Shown in pieces: positions 10,659 through 22,255 of a DNA stretch of 64,000 nucleotides; the first letter of the stretch is position 1, and every line of letters begins with the position of its first letter. A program made the position numbers and the translations under genes. Source of the stretch: Portunus trituberculatus (lineage: Eukaryota; Arthropoda; Malacostraca; Decapoda; Portunidae); assembly GCF_017591435.1 (NCBI RefSeq), contig NC_059300.1, positions 19,366,436 through 19,430,435 of the forward strand, given 5' to 3'. The notes beneath the pieces were generated by a model. The model ran no database searches and had not been told where the DNA came from. It worked only from the letters and a program-made list of their open reading frames with translations.

Positions 10659-10792
10659 ACATTACAAGGGCACTGGCCAAGGGCAAACAAAGTGTTGGAA
10701 AAAAAAACCTTGCTGCAACATCCCGCTGGTTGCCAGGCCCTGTTAAGAGGAAAGTAGAAAGAAAAAACAAAAAATCTAAAAGGAGGGTCCAG

Positions 10793-11234
10793 TTAACGTA
10801 AGAGGTGTCTTGACACTCCTCTTTTGAAAGAGTTTAAGTCATAGGCAGGTGGAAATACAGACACAGGTAGAGAGTTCCAGAGTTTACCAGTGTAGGGAAT
10901 GAAGGAGTGAAGATACTGGTTAACTCTTGCATTAGGAAGATGGACAGAATAGGGATGAGAAGAAGTAGAGAGTCTTGTGCAGCGAGGCCGCAGGAGGGGA
11001 AGGCATGCAGTTAGCAAGTTCAGAAGAGCAGACAGCATGAAAACAGCGGTAGAAGACAGATAAAGATGCAACATTGCGGCGGTGACTTAAAGAATCAAGA
11101 CAGTCAGTTAGAGGAGAAGAGTTGATAAGACGAAAAGCTTTAGATTCCACCTTGTTTAGTAAAGCTGTGTGTGGATCCCCAGACATGAGAGCCATACTCC
11201 ATACACGGGCGGATAAGGCCCTTGTACAGAGCAA
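10793..11234 (-). pseudogene. LINE C RT C-terminal region
   Basis: Two overlapping frames of one broken protein. One reads VESKAFRLINSSPLTDCLDSL and HRRNVASLSVFYRCFHAVC; the other reads STSSHPYSVHLPNARVNQYL and TGKLWNSLPVSVFPPAYDL. They are separated by a frameshift near 11000. Confidence 0.75.
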
Positions 11235-11362
11235 GCAGCTGGGAGGAGAGAAAAATGGACGAAGACGCCATAGGACACCTAACTTCTTGGAAGCTGATTT
11301 AGCAAGAGTAGAGATGTGAAATTTCCAGTTTAGATTTTTAGTGAAGGATAGACCGAGTGTGT

Positions 11363-12069
11363 TTAATGTAGAGGAGAGGGAAGTTGAGTGTTATTGAAGA
11401 AGAGGATAGTTGTCTGGAAGGTTATGTCGAGTAGATAGTTGTAGAAATTGAGTTTTGAGGCATTGAACAAAACCAGGTTTTCTCTGCCCCAATCAGAAAC
11501 AAGTGAAAGATCAGAAGTTAGGCGTCCTATAGCATCTCGCCTTGAGTCATTTAATTGTTGTTGGGTTGGGCGTCTGTTGAACGCTGTTGAATAATGCAGG
11601 GTGGTATCATCAGCATAGGAGTGGATAGGGCATTGAGTCAGATTTAGGAGATCATTGATGAATAATAGAAAGAGAGTGGGTGATAGGACAGAACCCTGTG
11701 GAACACCACTGTTGATAGTTTTAGGGAAGAACAGTGACCGTCTACTACAGCAGCAATAGAACGATCGGAAAGGAAACTGGAGATGAAGGTACAGAGAAGG
11801 ATAGAATCCGTAGGAGGGTAGTTTAGAAATTAAAGATTTGTGCCAGACTCTATCGAAGGCTTTCGATATGTCAAGGCCGACAGCAAAGGTTTCACCGAAG
11901 TCCCTAAAGAGGATGACCAAGATTCAGTTAGGAAAGTAAGAAGATCACCAGTAGATCTGCCTTTACGGAAACCATACTGGCAATCAGAGAGAAGGTTGTG
12001 AGCTGATAGATGCCTCATTATCTTCCTATTAAGGATAGACTCAAAGGCTTTAGAAAGGCAGGAAATCAA
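11363..12069 (-). pseudogene. LINE C reverse transcriptase palm
   Basis: Contains QYGFRKGRSTGDLLTFLT, LDISKAFDRVWHKSLISKLP, SGVPQGSVLSPTLFLLFINDL and the catalytic SYADDTTLHY (YADD at 11606-11617). Two frames (11363-11920 and 11830-12069) overlap, and a base change in 11390-11470 garbles the sequence after LVLFNASKLNF. The catalytic residues are intact. Confidence 0.8.
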
Positions 12070-12071
12070 AG

Positions 12072-13514
12072 CTATAGGGCGGTAGTTAGAAGGATTGGAG
12101 TGGTCACCTTTTTAGGGACAGGTTGAATGTGAGCAAACTTCCAGCAAGAAGGATAAATAGAAGTAGAGACACAGATGAAAGAGTTTGACCAGGCAGTGAG
12201 CGAGTTCAAGCACAGTTTTGAGAACAACAGGAGGGACTCCATCCGGACCGTAAGCCTTCCGAGAATCAAGGCCAGAGAGGCCAGGAAAACGTCTTTATAA
12301 AGAATTTTAATTTTAGGGATGAAGTAGTCAGAGGGTGGAGGAGTAGGAGGAATATGCCCAGAATCATCCAAAGTTGAGTTGGTAGCAAAGGTTTGAGCGA
12401 AGAGTTCAGCTTTAGAAAAGAAGAGACAGCTGTAGAGCCATCTGGATGAAGTAAAGGAGGAAAGACGAAGAAGTAAAGTTGTTAGAGATATTATTGGCTA
12501 GATGCCAGAAATCTCGAGAGGAGTTAGAATTGGAAAGACTTTGACATTTTCTATTGATGAAAGAGTTTTAGTAAGTTGGAGAATAGATTTGGCATGATTA
12601 CGGGCAGAAATATATAGGGCATGAGTTTCAGCAGTTGGATGGCTACGGAACCGTTTGTGAGCCGCCTCTCTATCATTGACAGCACGAGAACAAGCAGAGT
12701 TAAACCAAGGCTTTTTAGCTTTAGGGTTAGAGAAAGTATGAGGAATGTATAGCTCCATGCCAGAGATAATCACCTCTGTTATGCGCTCGGCACAAAGAGA
12801 AGGATCTCTGACATGAAAACAATAATCATCCCAAGGAAATCAGAATAGTACTGCCTTAGTTCCTCCCACTTAGCAGAGTTAAAATGCCAGAAGCACCTCC
12901 GCTTAGGCGGGTCCTGAGGCTGCACTGGAGTGATAGAACTGGTAACGGAAATTAGATTGTGGTCGGAGGAGCCCAACGGAGAGGAAAGTTTAACAGAGTA
13001 AGCAGAAGGGTTGGAGGTTAGGAAAAGATCAAGAATGTTGGGCGTGTCTCCAAGGCGGTCAGGAATACGGGTAGGGAACTTCACTAGCTGCTCTAGGTCA
13101 TGAAGGATAGCAAAGTTGAAGGTTTGTTCACCAGGTTGGTCAGTGAAAGAAGATGAAAGCCAAAGCTGGTGGTGAACATTGAAATCCCTAAAATGGAGAT
13201 CTCAGCAAAGGAAAGTGAGATAAGATGTGCTACACCTTGGAAGTCAAATAGTCAAAGAATTTTACATAGTCAGAGGAATTAGGTGAGAGGTATACAGCAC
13301 AGATGAATTTAGTTAGAGAGTGACATTGAAGTCTTAGCCAGATGGTAGAAAATTCTGAAGATTCAAGATTGTGGGCACGAGAGCAAGTGGTGTCGTTACG
13401 CACGTATGCGCAATATCCAGCTTTGGATTGAAAATGAGGATAGAGCAAGTAGGAGGGAACAGAAAAGGGGCTGCTGTCAGTAGTCGCAGACAACTGTGTT
13501 TCGGTTAGGAACAT
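12072..13514 (-). pseudogene. LINE C endonuclease and linker, in fragments
   Basis: Four minus-strand fragments. 13230-13514 is the endonuclease start (FLTETQL, CAVYLSPNSSDYVKFFDYL). 12779-13084 is the endonuclease end (DRLGDTPNILDLFLTSNPSA, SPLGSSDHNLISV). 12498-12773 is the linker (KPWFNSACSRAVNDREAAHK). 12072-12371 is the RT start (PSCWKFAHIQPVPKK). The SDHN catalytic histidine region is present. Confidence 0.75.
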
Positions 13515-13561
13515 AAAAAATTAACAGTAAAACCTAAATCTACATTCTAAGACAGTCATGG

Positions 13562-14185
13562 TTAAAAATAAACATAGTCATTTGATTCAGCAGCTCTTTC
13601 TTCATCCTGTAAATATATCCTGAGAGCTACTTTGAACAGGTGTTTGGATTTTATGATTTGTAGGTTTTTTGGTAATGAGTTCCAGTCTCTAATGGCTGTG
13701 TGATAGAATGTATGTGCTGAGGGACCCTGTGCGATTGACATACAAAAGTTCAAATCATTATTTCTTGTCCTAATTGTATGGGTATCTGTTTTCCTTTGGA
13801 AGTGTTCTGCAAGATATGTTGGTCCTCTGTTGTTATGAATATTGTGTGCGTGGCTTAATTTTAATTCTTTTACCCTATTCTTAACACTAAGCATATTTAC
13901 TTGTTTTCTCTCCGCTTGTCCTATATGAGATCTGGGGTCTAAACCTAAAATAAATCTAATAATCTTGTTTTGACATATTTGTAGTTGTTTCTTAGATCTA
14001 CTTGTCAGTCCAGAGTACCAAGAGGAGCATGCATAATCAAAATGAGGTTGAATTAGGGCGCTACATAAGGTTTTCTTAATTTTCTTATCAAGGCCCTTTG
14101 CTTGTCTGTACATGAATTTTAACCTTGCATTTATCCTCTTGATAATCTGTGTACAGTTTAGCTCTCCTGAGACATACTGATCCAA
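13562..14185 (-). pseudogene. LINE B RT C-terminal domain
   Basis: 207 codons ending just before the element's short 3' UTR. It has KRINARLKFMYRQAKGLDKK, ALIQPHFDYACSSWYSGLTS, IIRFILGLDPRSHIG and FYHTAIRDWNSLPKNLQ, the thumb/C-terminal domain typical of CR1/L2-type LINEs. Confidence 0.8.
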
Positions 14186-14264
14186 AAGAACTCCTAAGTA
14201 TTTTACTGATTTTACACCATTTAATTCCTGACCCAGACATGTTATATTAAAATCATCTACATTT

Positions 14265-15374
14265 TTAGTTTTGTTTTGATCCCACTAACATAATTTCCGT
14301 TTTTCCTAAATGCAGAGACAGCTTGTTATTTATCATCCAGGTGTTACATGATTCCAGTTCTTTACTTAGTCTATTTTTAATAATATCTACATCCTTGTGT
14401 GGAACAATCAAAATGCTGTCATCTGCATATAGCAACAGTTTACATGAGACACTGATTTTCATGTCATTTACATAACACAGGAACAGTAGTGGACCTAAAA
14501 TGCTCCTTGTGGTACCCAACAGGATATATTTCTGGTTTCGAGCAATGTTCATCAATTTTCACGATTTGGCTTCTTCCACTTAGATAAGAGTAAAACCATT
14601 CCACTGACTCTACACCCATTGCTTTTAATTTTTCACACAAGATATGGTGGTCAACAGTATCAAATGCTTTTTGTAGATCCAGGAGAGCTAAGCCCGTATA
14701 CATCCCTTTTGACATATTAGTTTTAGTAAGTCTAGTAAATGAGTCAGACATGTATCTGTGGAATGACTGTCTCTAAAACCTGATTGAAATTCATAAATGA
14801 TATTGTTTTCTTTTAGGTAATTCGATAACTGATCATATATAGTTCTTTCTAGTACTTTAGATATTATATTAAGGATACTGACTGATCTGTAGTTACTTAC
14901 TTCTTGCCTGTTACTCTTTTTGTACAGTGGTTTTACTCTAGCTTCTTTGAATCCTTGTGGCACTTCATTTGTATATATTGACTTATTGATAATGTGAGTT
15001 ATTGGACCTTTTAGTATTGGTGCTCCATCTTTTATATATCTCGCTGGTATACAGTCTAAACCGGTACTTTTATTTATTTCTAGTTTCTTTAGTAAATTGA
15101 ATACATAATCTTCAGTTGTCCCAGTAAGTTTGAACTTATTTTCTATAAGTCCTTTGGATCTGTAGTAGTTTTTGAAATTATAAGAGTCCGTAGTGAAAAT
15201 CCTATCCGCATATGGCAATTTACTAACCAACTTTGATGCTATGGTTGTAAAGAACTTGTTAAAGTATGATGCTATTTTCTTTCCGTCAAAACATAGTTCT
15301 TCCTCAATTTTAAGCACTGTTTTTGTATCTTCTTTTGATTTTCCAGAATAACCTAAATTTTGAGCCGTTGCCAT
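14265..15374 (-). pseudogene. LINE B reverse transcriptase
   Basis: Three overlapping minus frames (14688-15374, 14464-14751, 14265-14555) together give an RT core: INKSTGLDCIPARYIKDGAP, EARVKPLYKKSNRQEVSNYR, FQSGFRDSHSTDTCLTHLLD, LALLDLQKAFDTVDHHILCE and YADDSILIV (YADD at 14418-14429). Two frameshifts split it near 14510 and 14730. The catalytic aspartates are intact. Confidence 0.8.
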
Positions 15375-15438
15375 AATTTCTTGCTATTGTTATAGTTTTC
15401 TTGTATTTTATCGGAGATATATGTAGATTTTATCTTTC

Positions 15439-15792
15439 TTATATTTTGTTGTAGTTTGTTTCTTGATTTGCAGAATTTGTCATATTTATCTTTGCTGTTT
15501 TTATCCTTTTATATTCACCTAAAAGTCTATCTCTTTCTTTAATCATGTCTAGCACTTGCGGAGTTATCCATGGTTCGGTTCTTTGTTTAATTCTAATTTC
15601 TTTTACCGGAGCTACCTTGTCAATTACTTTGATTAAAATGTTTTTAAAATTGTTCCATGCTTCATCGACTGTTTCTGCCTCATAAACATTGTTCCAGATT
15701 TGGCTCCCTAATTCCTCATTGAATATCTGTGCATCATATGTTTTCATTGATCTGATCTTGATACTCTTATGACTATTTATACATGCCTTCAC
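15439..15792 (-). pseudogene. LINE B endonuclease-RT linker
   Basis: 117 codons between the endonuclease and RT with WNNVYEAETVDEAWNNFKNI, PVKEIRIKQRTEPWITPQVL and MIKERDRLLGEYKRIKT, the linker pattern seen in CR1/L2-type LINEs. Confidence 0.7.
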
Positions 15793-15826
15793 TGTCTTTC
15801 TAGTACAGTATATTACATAGTGATCA

Positions 15827-17308
15827 CTAATTCCTATTGGCAGTACTCCTGTTGACTAATTTTTCAGGTTTACTACATATTATATGGTCTAAAATAGCTG
15901 ATGATTTACCAGTTTCCCTGGTCACCTCACTTATTAGTTGTTCCATACCAAACATTTTCATGAAGTTTACATACCTTTTGTACAGTTGCCCTATTATCTT
16001 AAGAAAACATATATTCATATCACCCTGAATTATCACTTCATCCTCTTGGGAAAATTTTGTAACATTTTCTTCTAGCAAATCTAAGAAATTATTTTGCTGC
16101 AGAGGTCTGTAGCAACAACCAACAATAATAGGTCTTGTCTTTGGCAAAAGTACTTCACACCAAATAACTTCAAGTCCATCAGTGTCTATATCATTCCTCT
16201 GGTTGAAGGTTAAACATGATTTTATATACATACACACTCCTCCTCCATTCCTATTTCTATCTTTTCTTATTACCTGGTATCCACTAATTTCTATTTCATT
16301 GTTGGTAACTGAATCGTCAAGCCAAGTTTCTGAAATGCACATTACTGCCGCATTAGTTTTAAGTGCCAATAATCTAACTTCCTCCAATTTATTCATGAGT
16401 GAGCGGCTGTTTATATGTATTATGTGTAACCCTTTGTTATTAAATGATTCGTAAATTTTGCTGTCAGATTTGGATGGTGTAGTGATGTCAGGATGTTCAT
16501 TACCTTCGTTTAAATCATTGCATATTTCTACATTTACCTGAGCATTGTCACTGTGATGTTCCTCCTGAAAAGGCAATTCAGCTAGACAGCACGAATTACA
16601 CATGTATTTACACTGTCTTTCTTGCCATGTGATGTGTTTCAGGTTACCTCTAATGCACTTTAAATGAGCTACCTTATTACAAAGAACACATATCAACGAT
16701 TTACTGTTCGTGTATATGCCTTTGTTGCACAATTCACATATTTTCTTTTCATTTTTCTTGTTATATATTAGGTTTTTTATGCACTTTATGTGTACCTTGC
16801 AGTTACATTCTTCACACTCCTTTGTTTTGCTGGTTTTAATAATTCCTCTTCCACAATGCATACATGGATATTTAGGGCGTCTTTTTCCTTCCTCTCTTGT
16901 CTTCACACTATTTTCATTCACATTTCTACACTGGGGGCCGGGATTGGTGCTGATATCGTCTAGAGTATTTCTCATCACCATTTGATATTGTTCATAGTTC
17001 CAAGCACTGGTTCTTCCTTTTCTCAGCTTTTTACTATGAGATCTTGTGCTTTGAATGTCATATTCTTCTCTCAGGATCAGTTTTTCATTATCCACTTGGT
17101 CCATTCCGTTGATCAATTTATAAACTTGTATCAGATCCCCTCTCTCTCTTCTTTGTTCCAGGGTTGGCATATCCATAGCCTTTAGTCTCTCCTCATATGT
17201 CATCCCTTCAAATTGTGGAACCATTCTTGTAGCCATTTTTTGTAGACTCTCCAACTTTCTTATGTGTTTCTTTTTATGAGGGGTCCACACTACTCCTGCA
17301 TATTCCAA
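15827..17308 (-). pseudogene. Chimeric ORF: LINE A2 C-terminus fused to LINE B N-terminus
   Basis: A 493-codon ORF crossing an element junction. Residues 1 to about 99 are the family A C-terminal domain (MEYAGVVWTPHKKKHIRKLE through KKLRKGR). From about residue 100 the sequence is the start of LINE B (TSAWNYEQYQMVMRNTLDD). Two Cys/His clusters follow (CMHCGRGI...CEECNCKVHIKC; CELCNKGI...CVLCNKVAHLKC) that resemble PHD or ribbon zinc fingers. Then comes an endonuclease (HINSRSLMNKLEEVRLLALK, ISETWLDDSV, GGGVCMYIKS, CCYRPL, IQGDMNI). The fusion is accidental in origin; whether it is expressed is unknown. Confidence 0.8.
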
Positions 17309-17811
17309 TCTGAGTCATATTATAGTACTTATCAATTTCTTCATCATTTCCTTGTCCATGTATTGAAATGCTACTCCAATATTCCTTAGCAAATTATGTT
17401 TCTCTAAAAATTCTATCAATATGGCTTACCGGTTGATTGTTTTCTTCCATCGTCACTCCTAAGTCCTTTTCCTTTTTTACTTTCTTTAGTTCTTTTCCAT
17501 CTCCTATCTTATAGATTCCCATGGGTCGTCTTTCACTCTTTCCCATTTCCATGACATGGGTTTGTTCATATTGAATTCCATTTGCCACTTTTTACTCCAT
17601 TCCCAGATCTTATTTAGGTCTTTTTTGCAGTATTTCACAATCCTTCTTTTAATTTATAACTCTGCACAGTTTCGTATCACCTGCAAACAGATTTAAGTAG
17701 CTGTTCACTCCTTCTGGCATGTCGTTAATATAAATGAGGAGAAGTATTGGTGCCAATACTGACCCCTGTGGCACTCCGCTTTCTACTGCTCTCCACTTGG
17801 ACTTCATATCT

Positions 17812-18519
17812 TTAACTACCATCCTTATTTCTCTCCCCCCTCAAATAATTTTCTATCCATCTCAATGTGCTTCCTTTCAAGCCACCCTTCTCCTCTAACT
17901 TCCATAGTAATCTTGCATGTGGCACTTTGTCAAACGCCTTTTTTAAATCCAAATAAATACAGTCAACCCATCCCTCTCTCTCTTGTACTCTATCAACTAT
18001 TCTAGAATAGAAACTCAATAAATTAGTTACACACGACCGTCTTTTTCTAAAACCAAATTGGCTATTTGATATCAATTTGTTGTCTTCAAGGAACTCGATC
18101 CATTGTTTCTTTATTATTATTTCACACATCTTGCATATTACACTACTTAGTGCTACTAGTCTGTAATTTAAAGGTTCTTCCTTCCTTCTGCTCTTATATA
18201 TGGGAACCACCTCAGCTCTTTTCCATTCTACTGGTACTGTTCCATTTTCTATTGAGCATTTTATGATGTTGTATATAGGACTTGCTAGTTCTTCCCTACA
18301 TTCTTTCAGTATTCTGCCTGAGACTTCATCCGGTCCCATTGCCTTCTCTTCATCAAGTTTTTTCATTAACTCTTTTATTTCAAGTTTGGTTACTTTAATC
18401 TCTTTCATAAAGACTCTCTCTCTATTACCCTGTGGCCTTTCAAATTTGGATTCCTTAGCAAAGATCTCCTGGAATTTACTATTTAATAGTTCTGCCATAC
18501 TTTCTGGGTCTTCCACCAT
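17812..18519 (-). pseudogene. LINE A2 reverse transcriptase, N-terminal two thirds
   Basis: 235 codons: MVEDPESMAELLNSKFQEIF, DEEKAMGPDEVSGRILKECR, WKRAEVVPIYKSRRKEEPLN, NSQFGFRKRRSCVTNLLSFY, YLDLKKAFDKVPHARLLWKL. A frameshift at RGERNKDGS, in a run of C, ends it before the catalytic box. The later part (17394-17588) carries HVMEMGKSERRPMGIYKIGD. Confidence 0.82.
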
Positions 18520-18839
18520 CCCATTCTCTCCTTTTAACCTTTCTATTGTTTCTTTTTGCCTAATTTTCCATTTATGAATCTGTAGAACATTTTTGGTTGC
18601 TCCTTACATTTTTCAACAATGTCCTTTTCTAAGTTCTTTTCCTCTTCCTTCCTTACCTTAACATATTCATTTCCTGTTGCCTTTAAGTTTTCCTTGTTTG
18701 TTGGATTCCTATTTCTCCTCCACCTTTTCCATGCTCCATCTCTTTTCTCCTTTGCCCTAGCACATCTTGCATTAAACCAATCTTTCTTTCCTTCTTCTTT
18801 AGAACTATGTTTTGGGACATATTCCCTGACTCCTGTTTT

Positions 18840-20237
18840 CTATATTTCCAAAAATAAGTTATACTTCTCTTGCATCGTCTCTGAGTTTTCCATATCCTCC
18901 CAGTTTACGTTTTTACAATAGTTCTTGAGATTCTCATTATCAGCCTTTCTGCAATTTAATCGGTCTCCTTTGTATGAATCGTCTCTATCTTCCTTTCCCT
19001 CTCCTATATCCATTTCTAATATTACATGGTCACTCTTTCCCAATGGGCACTTATATCTTATATCATCGATCATTTGTATACCCCTTGTAAAAATTACGTC
19101 CAATCTCACCGGCTTGTCATTTCCTCTGAATCTTGTGCATTCCTTTACTCTCTGGTCCATCATGTTGTCTATCATTAGGTTCAGGAATCTTTCTTCCCAG
19201 GCTTCTTCCCCCATACCACTTTCATAATTTTCCGAGTCCACTTGTTTACAGTTCAAATCTCCTACTAATATCACTTTTCTTCTTTCTTTAACAATTCTCA
19301 TTAGACTCCTTATTGTGTCATCTATCATGTCTTTATGTTCTTGATTGGTCCATGAACTTGTTTTTGGTGTCACATATGTTACAATGATTGTTAACTCTTT
19401 TATATTAATATGCATCTTAACATACAGTACTTCTGCTTTTCCTTCCCCACATTCCACTTGGTTTATCACTATCTTCTTCCTTATCATCATTATGACTCCT
19501 CCTCCTCCTTTACCCCCTCTGTCTCTTCTCCATACATTATACCTATTATGCAAATCTATTTTGATTGCCTCATTTAGTTTTGCTTCAGCCAGGCATACAA
19601 TATCTGGATTTTTTTTCTTTATGTAATCTCTTAATTTTAAGTTACTTGATAAAACCCTGTCTATGTTCGTATACATAATTTCTAGTCTCTTGCCCTTATC
19701 ATTTTTAGTTAAACTTGTTCCATTTTTTTCTCTTCCTTCTCGTTTATGTACCATTTCCTTATCCTGACTCCTACAATTCTCCAAAAAATGCCTTTTTTTC
19801 CTCTTCTGACCTTTTATTATTTTTTTCCTTACTGCTGCTGCCAGTTCATTGTATCTCTTCCTTTCTTCCTCATTTCTATTTTTCTTTTTATAGATATCCT
19901 TGCAGCCTTCTGTTTTTCTAAGTTTTGTTGTTCTATATAATAATTCTTCTGTTGCCGTTTGTGATTTTAATAGTATTTTAATTGGTCTCGTTTTTCCTTC
20001 TTGATATGGTCCCATTCCGTTTATTTCTTCTACTTCCTCTTCTAAGTTCTGCCTACCTTCATCGTTTAGATTTTTTAGTAGGTCTTTGACTAATTTCATT
20101 TCTTCTTTTTCTCTTCTTGGTCTATATTTTATATTTTTTTCTTTTATTCCAAATACGACTACACTCTTCTTTTTTTCTGTAATTTCTCTAATTAGATTTT
20201 CTTTGGTCTTGAGGACTCCTATCATTTTGTTTGTCAT
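18840..20237 (-). pseudogene. LINE A2 ORF1-like domain fused to endonuclease
   Basis: 465 open codons. Residues 1 to about 140 are an ORF1-like domain (KKKSVVVFGIKEKNIKYRP, GPYQEGKTRPIKILLKSQ, RNEEERKRYNEL). Residues from about 190 are an apurinic-type endonuclease (IMYTNIDRVLSSNLKLRDYI, IVCLAEAKLN, GGGGVIMMIRK, TYVTPKTSSW, ILVGDLNCKQVDSENYES, CPLGKSDHVILEM). ORF1 and endonuclease are in one uninterrupted frame. The 5' coiled coil (20259-20456) is in another frame after a stop. Confidence 0.83.
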
Positions 20238-20514
20238 ATTTTCTTCTTTTTCTTTTAGTTATTCTTGAATCACCTCCTGAAAATCAGCCTTATCTTTCTT
20301 ATCAAGGAATCTCCATGCTTGTATTTCTTTTTTAATAACATTCTGTACTCTTTCTTCTTCTTTGTTTACTAGATCTTTCAGCTTCTCTTTTTCTTTCTCG
20401 GCTTTACCAAGTCCTTCTTCCATCTGCTTCTTATAGTTAGCTACTTCCTTTTTCATTTCTTTGTGTATTTACCTAGTTGTATTTACCTTGTTGTAGTTTT
20501 ACAGGGCCTGGGCT

Positions 20515-21582
20515 TTATGCTTGTGTGGCCCCGTCTCCATATCTACACTTATCCAATCTTACTTTAAAAGTGTGCACACTCGTTGCAGACACTACTTCTT
20601 CATCTAAACTGTTCCACGTCTCAACACATCCCTGGCGGAAACTATATTTTTCAATATCTCTCAGACATCTTCCTTTTCTCAGTTTTTTACTATGCGATCT
20701 TGTGCTTTGGATGTCATATTCTTCTCTCAGGATCAGTTTTTCATTATCCACTTGGTCCATTCCGTTCATCAATTTATAAACTTATATCAGGTCTCCTCTC
20801 TCCCTTCTCTGTTCCAGGGTTGGAAGATCCATAACCTTTAGTCTCTCCTCATATGTCATCCCTTCAAATTCTGGAACCATTCTTGTAGCTATTTTTTGTA
20901 GCCTCTCCAATTTCCTTATGTGTTTCTTTTTATGAGGGGTCCACACTACTCCTGCATATTCAAATCTGGGTCTTATTATAGTACTTATCAATTTCTTCAT
21001 CATTTCTTTGTCCATGTAGTGAAATGCTACTCCAATATTCCTCAGCAAATTATATGTTTCTCTAAAAATTCTATCAATATGGCTTACTGGTTGATTATTT
21101 TCTTCCATCGTCACTCCTAAGTCGTTTCCTTTTTTTACTTTCTCCAGTTCTACTCCATCTCCCATCTTATAGATTCCCACAGGTCGTCTTTCACTCTTTC
21201 CCATTTCCATGACATGGCTTTTGTTCACATTGAATTCCATTTCCCACTTCTTACTCCATTCCCAGATCTTATTTAGGTCTTCTTGCAGTATTTCACAATC
21301 CTCCTTTTGCTTTATAACTCTGCACAGTTTCATTTCATCTGCAAACAAATTTATGTAGCTGTTCACTCCTTCTGGCATGTCGTTAATATAAATGAGGAAA
21401 AGTATTGGTGCCAATACTGACCCCTGTGGCACTCCGCTTTCTACTGCTCTCCACTTTGACTTCATATCTTTAACTACCGTCCTTATTTCTCTTCCCCTCA
21501 AATAATTTTCTATCCATCTCAATGTGCTTCCTTTTAAGCCACCCGTCTCCTCTAATTTCCACAGTAACCTTGTATGTGGCAC
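20515..21582 (-). pseudogene. LINE A3 RT palm end and C-terminal domain
   Basis: Two frames (20782-21582 and 20515-20772) split by one stop/frameshift near 20780. The first has ESGVPQGSVLAPILFLIYIN and LFADEMKLCRVIKQKEDCE, where the second catalytic aspartate is glutamate. It then has SHVMEMGKSERRPVGIYKMG and RPRFEYAGVVWTPHKKKHIR. The second ends RLDKCRYGDGATQA. Confidence 0.83.
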
Positions 21583-21586
21583 TTTG

Positions 21587-22249
21587 TCAAACGCCTTTTT
21601 TTAAATCCAAATAAATGCAGTCAATCCATCCCTCTCTCTCTTGTACTCTAGCAACTATTCTAGAATAGAAACTCAATAAATTAGTTACACACGACCGTCT
21701 TTTTCTAAAACCAAATTGGCTATTTGATATTAATTTGTTGTCTTCAAGGAATTCGATCCATTGTTTCATTATTATTCTTTCACATATCTTGCATATTACA
21801 CTAGTTAGTGATACCGGTCTGTAATTTAAAGGTTCTTCCTTCCTTCCGCTCTTATATATGGGAACCACTTCAGCTCTTTTCCATTCTACTGGCACTGTTC
21901 CATTTTCTATTGAGCATATTATGATGTTGTATATAAGACTTGCTAGTTCTTCCCTACATTCTTTCAGTATTCTGTCTGAGACTTCATCCTGTCCCATTGC
22001 CTTCTCTCCATCCAGTTCCTTCATTAACTCTTTTATTTCAAGCTTGGTTACTTTAATCTCTTTCATATAGATTGTCTCTCTATTACGCTGTGGCCTCTCA
22101 AATTTGGATTCCTTAGTAAAGACCTCCTGGAATTTTTTATTTAATAGTTCTGCCATACTTTTTGGGTCTTTCACCATCCCGTTCTCTCCTTTTAACCTTT
22201 CTATTGTTTCTTTTTGCCTAATTTTTCCATTTATGAATCTATAGAACAA
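21587..22249 (-). pseudogene. LINE A3 RT N-terminal part
   Basis: 220 codons from MFYRFINGKIRQKETIERL through WKRAEVVPIYKSGRKEEPLN and NSQFGFRKRRSCVTNLLSFY to WIDCIYLDLKKGV. A one-base change in the T-rich run (21597-21603) ends it in the middle of the palm motif LKKAFDKVPH. Confidence 0.82.
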
Positions 22250-22255
22250 TTTTGG

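Larger units (their letters stand above)
10642..13519 (-). mobile_element. LINE C, 5'-truncated, poly(A)-tailed
   Basis: A distinct non-LTR family that ends in poly(A) rather than the 14-bp/AC terminus. It starts within the endonuclease (FLTETQLSATTDSSPFSVPS) and continues to the RT C-terminus (YDLNSFKRGVSRHLLR), with at least six frame breaks. From memory, very similar proteins are annotated many times in crab genomes as a jockey-like polymerase. Its own 5' end abuts the 3' end of LINE B. Confidence 0.82.
13520..17010 (-). mobile_element. LINE B with N-terminal zinc-finger-like region
   Basis: A long, near-complete element. It has an N-terminal Cys/His-rich region (about 16560-16960), an endonuclease (15827-16440), RT (14265-15374) and C-terminal domain (13562-14185). 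Its RT (LLDLQKAFDTVDHHILCEKL, LYADDS) is of the CR1/L2 type, different from A and C. It lies exactly at the point where A2 is cut off, and its start reads in frame with A2. Several frameshifts make it inactive as read. Confidence 0.8.
17011..20463 (-). mobile_element. LINE A2, truncated at both ends
   Basis: A family A copy on the minus strand. It begins in the ORF1 coiled coil, against the tail of A3, and ends at KKLRKGR, where LINE B takes over. The missing C-terminus and 3' terminus are not found on the far side of B, so the junction is not a simple nested insertion with both halves kept nearby. The RT catalytic box reads FAGD instead of FADD (about 17670), so the RT is dead apart from its frameshifts. 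Confidence 0.87.

Noticed and set aside
15827..16454. Plus-strand ORFs across the LINE B endonuclease
   Set aside because: Antisense shadows; the minus strand has clear endonuclease motifs.
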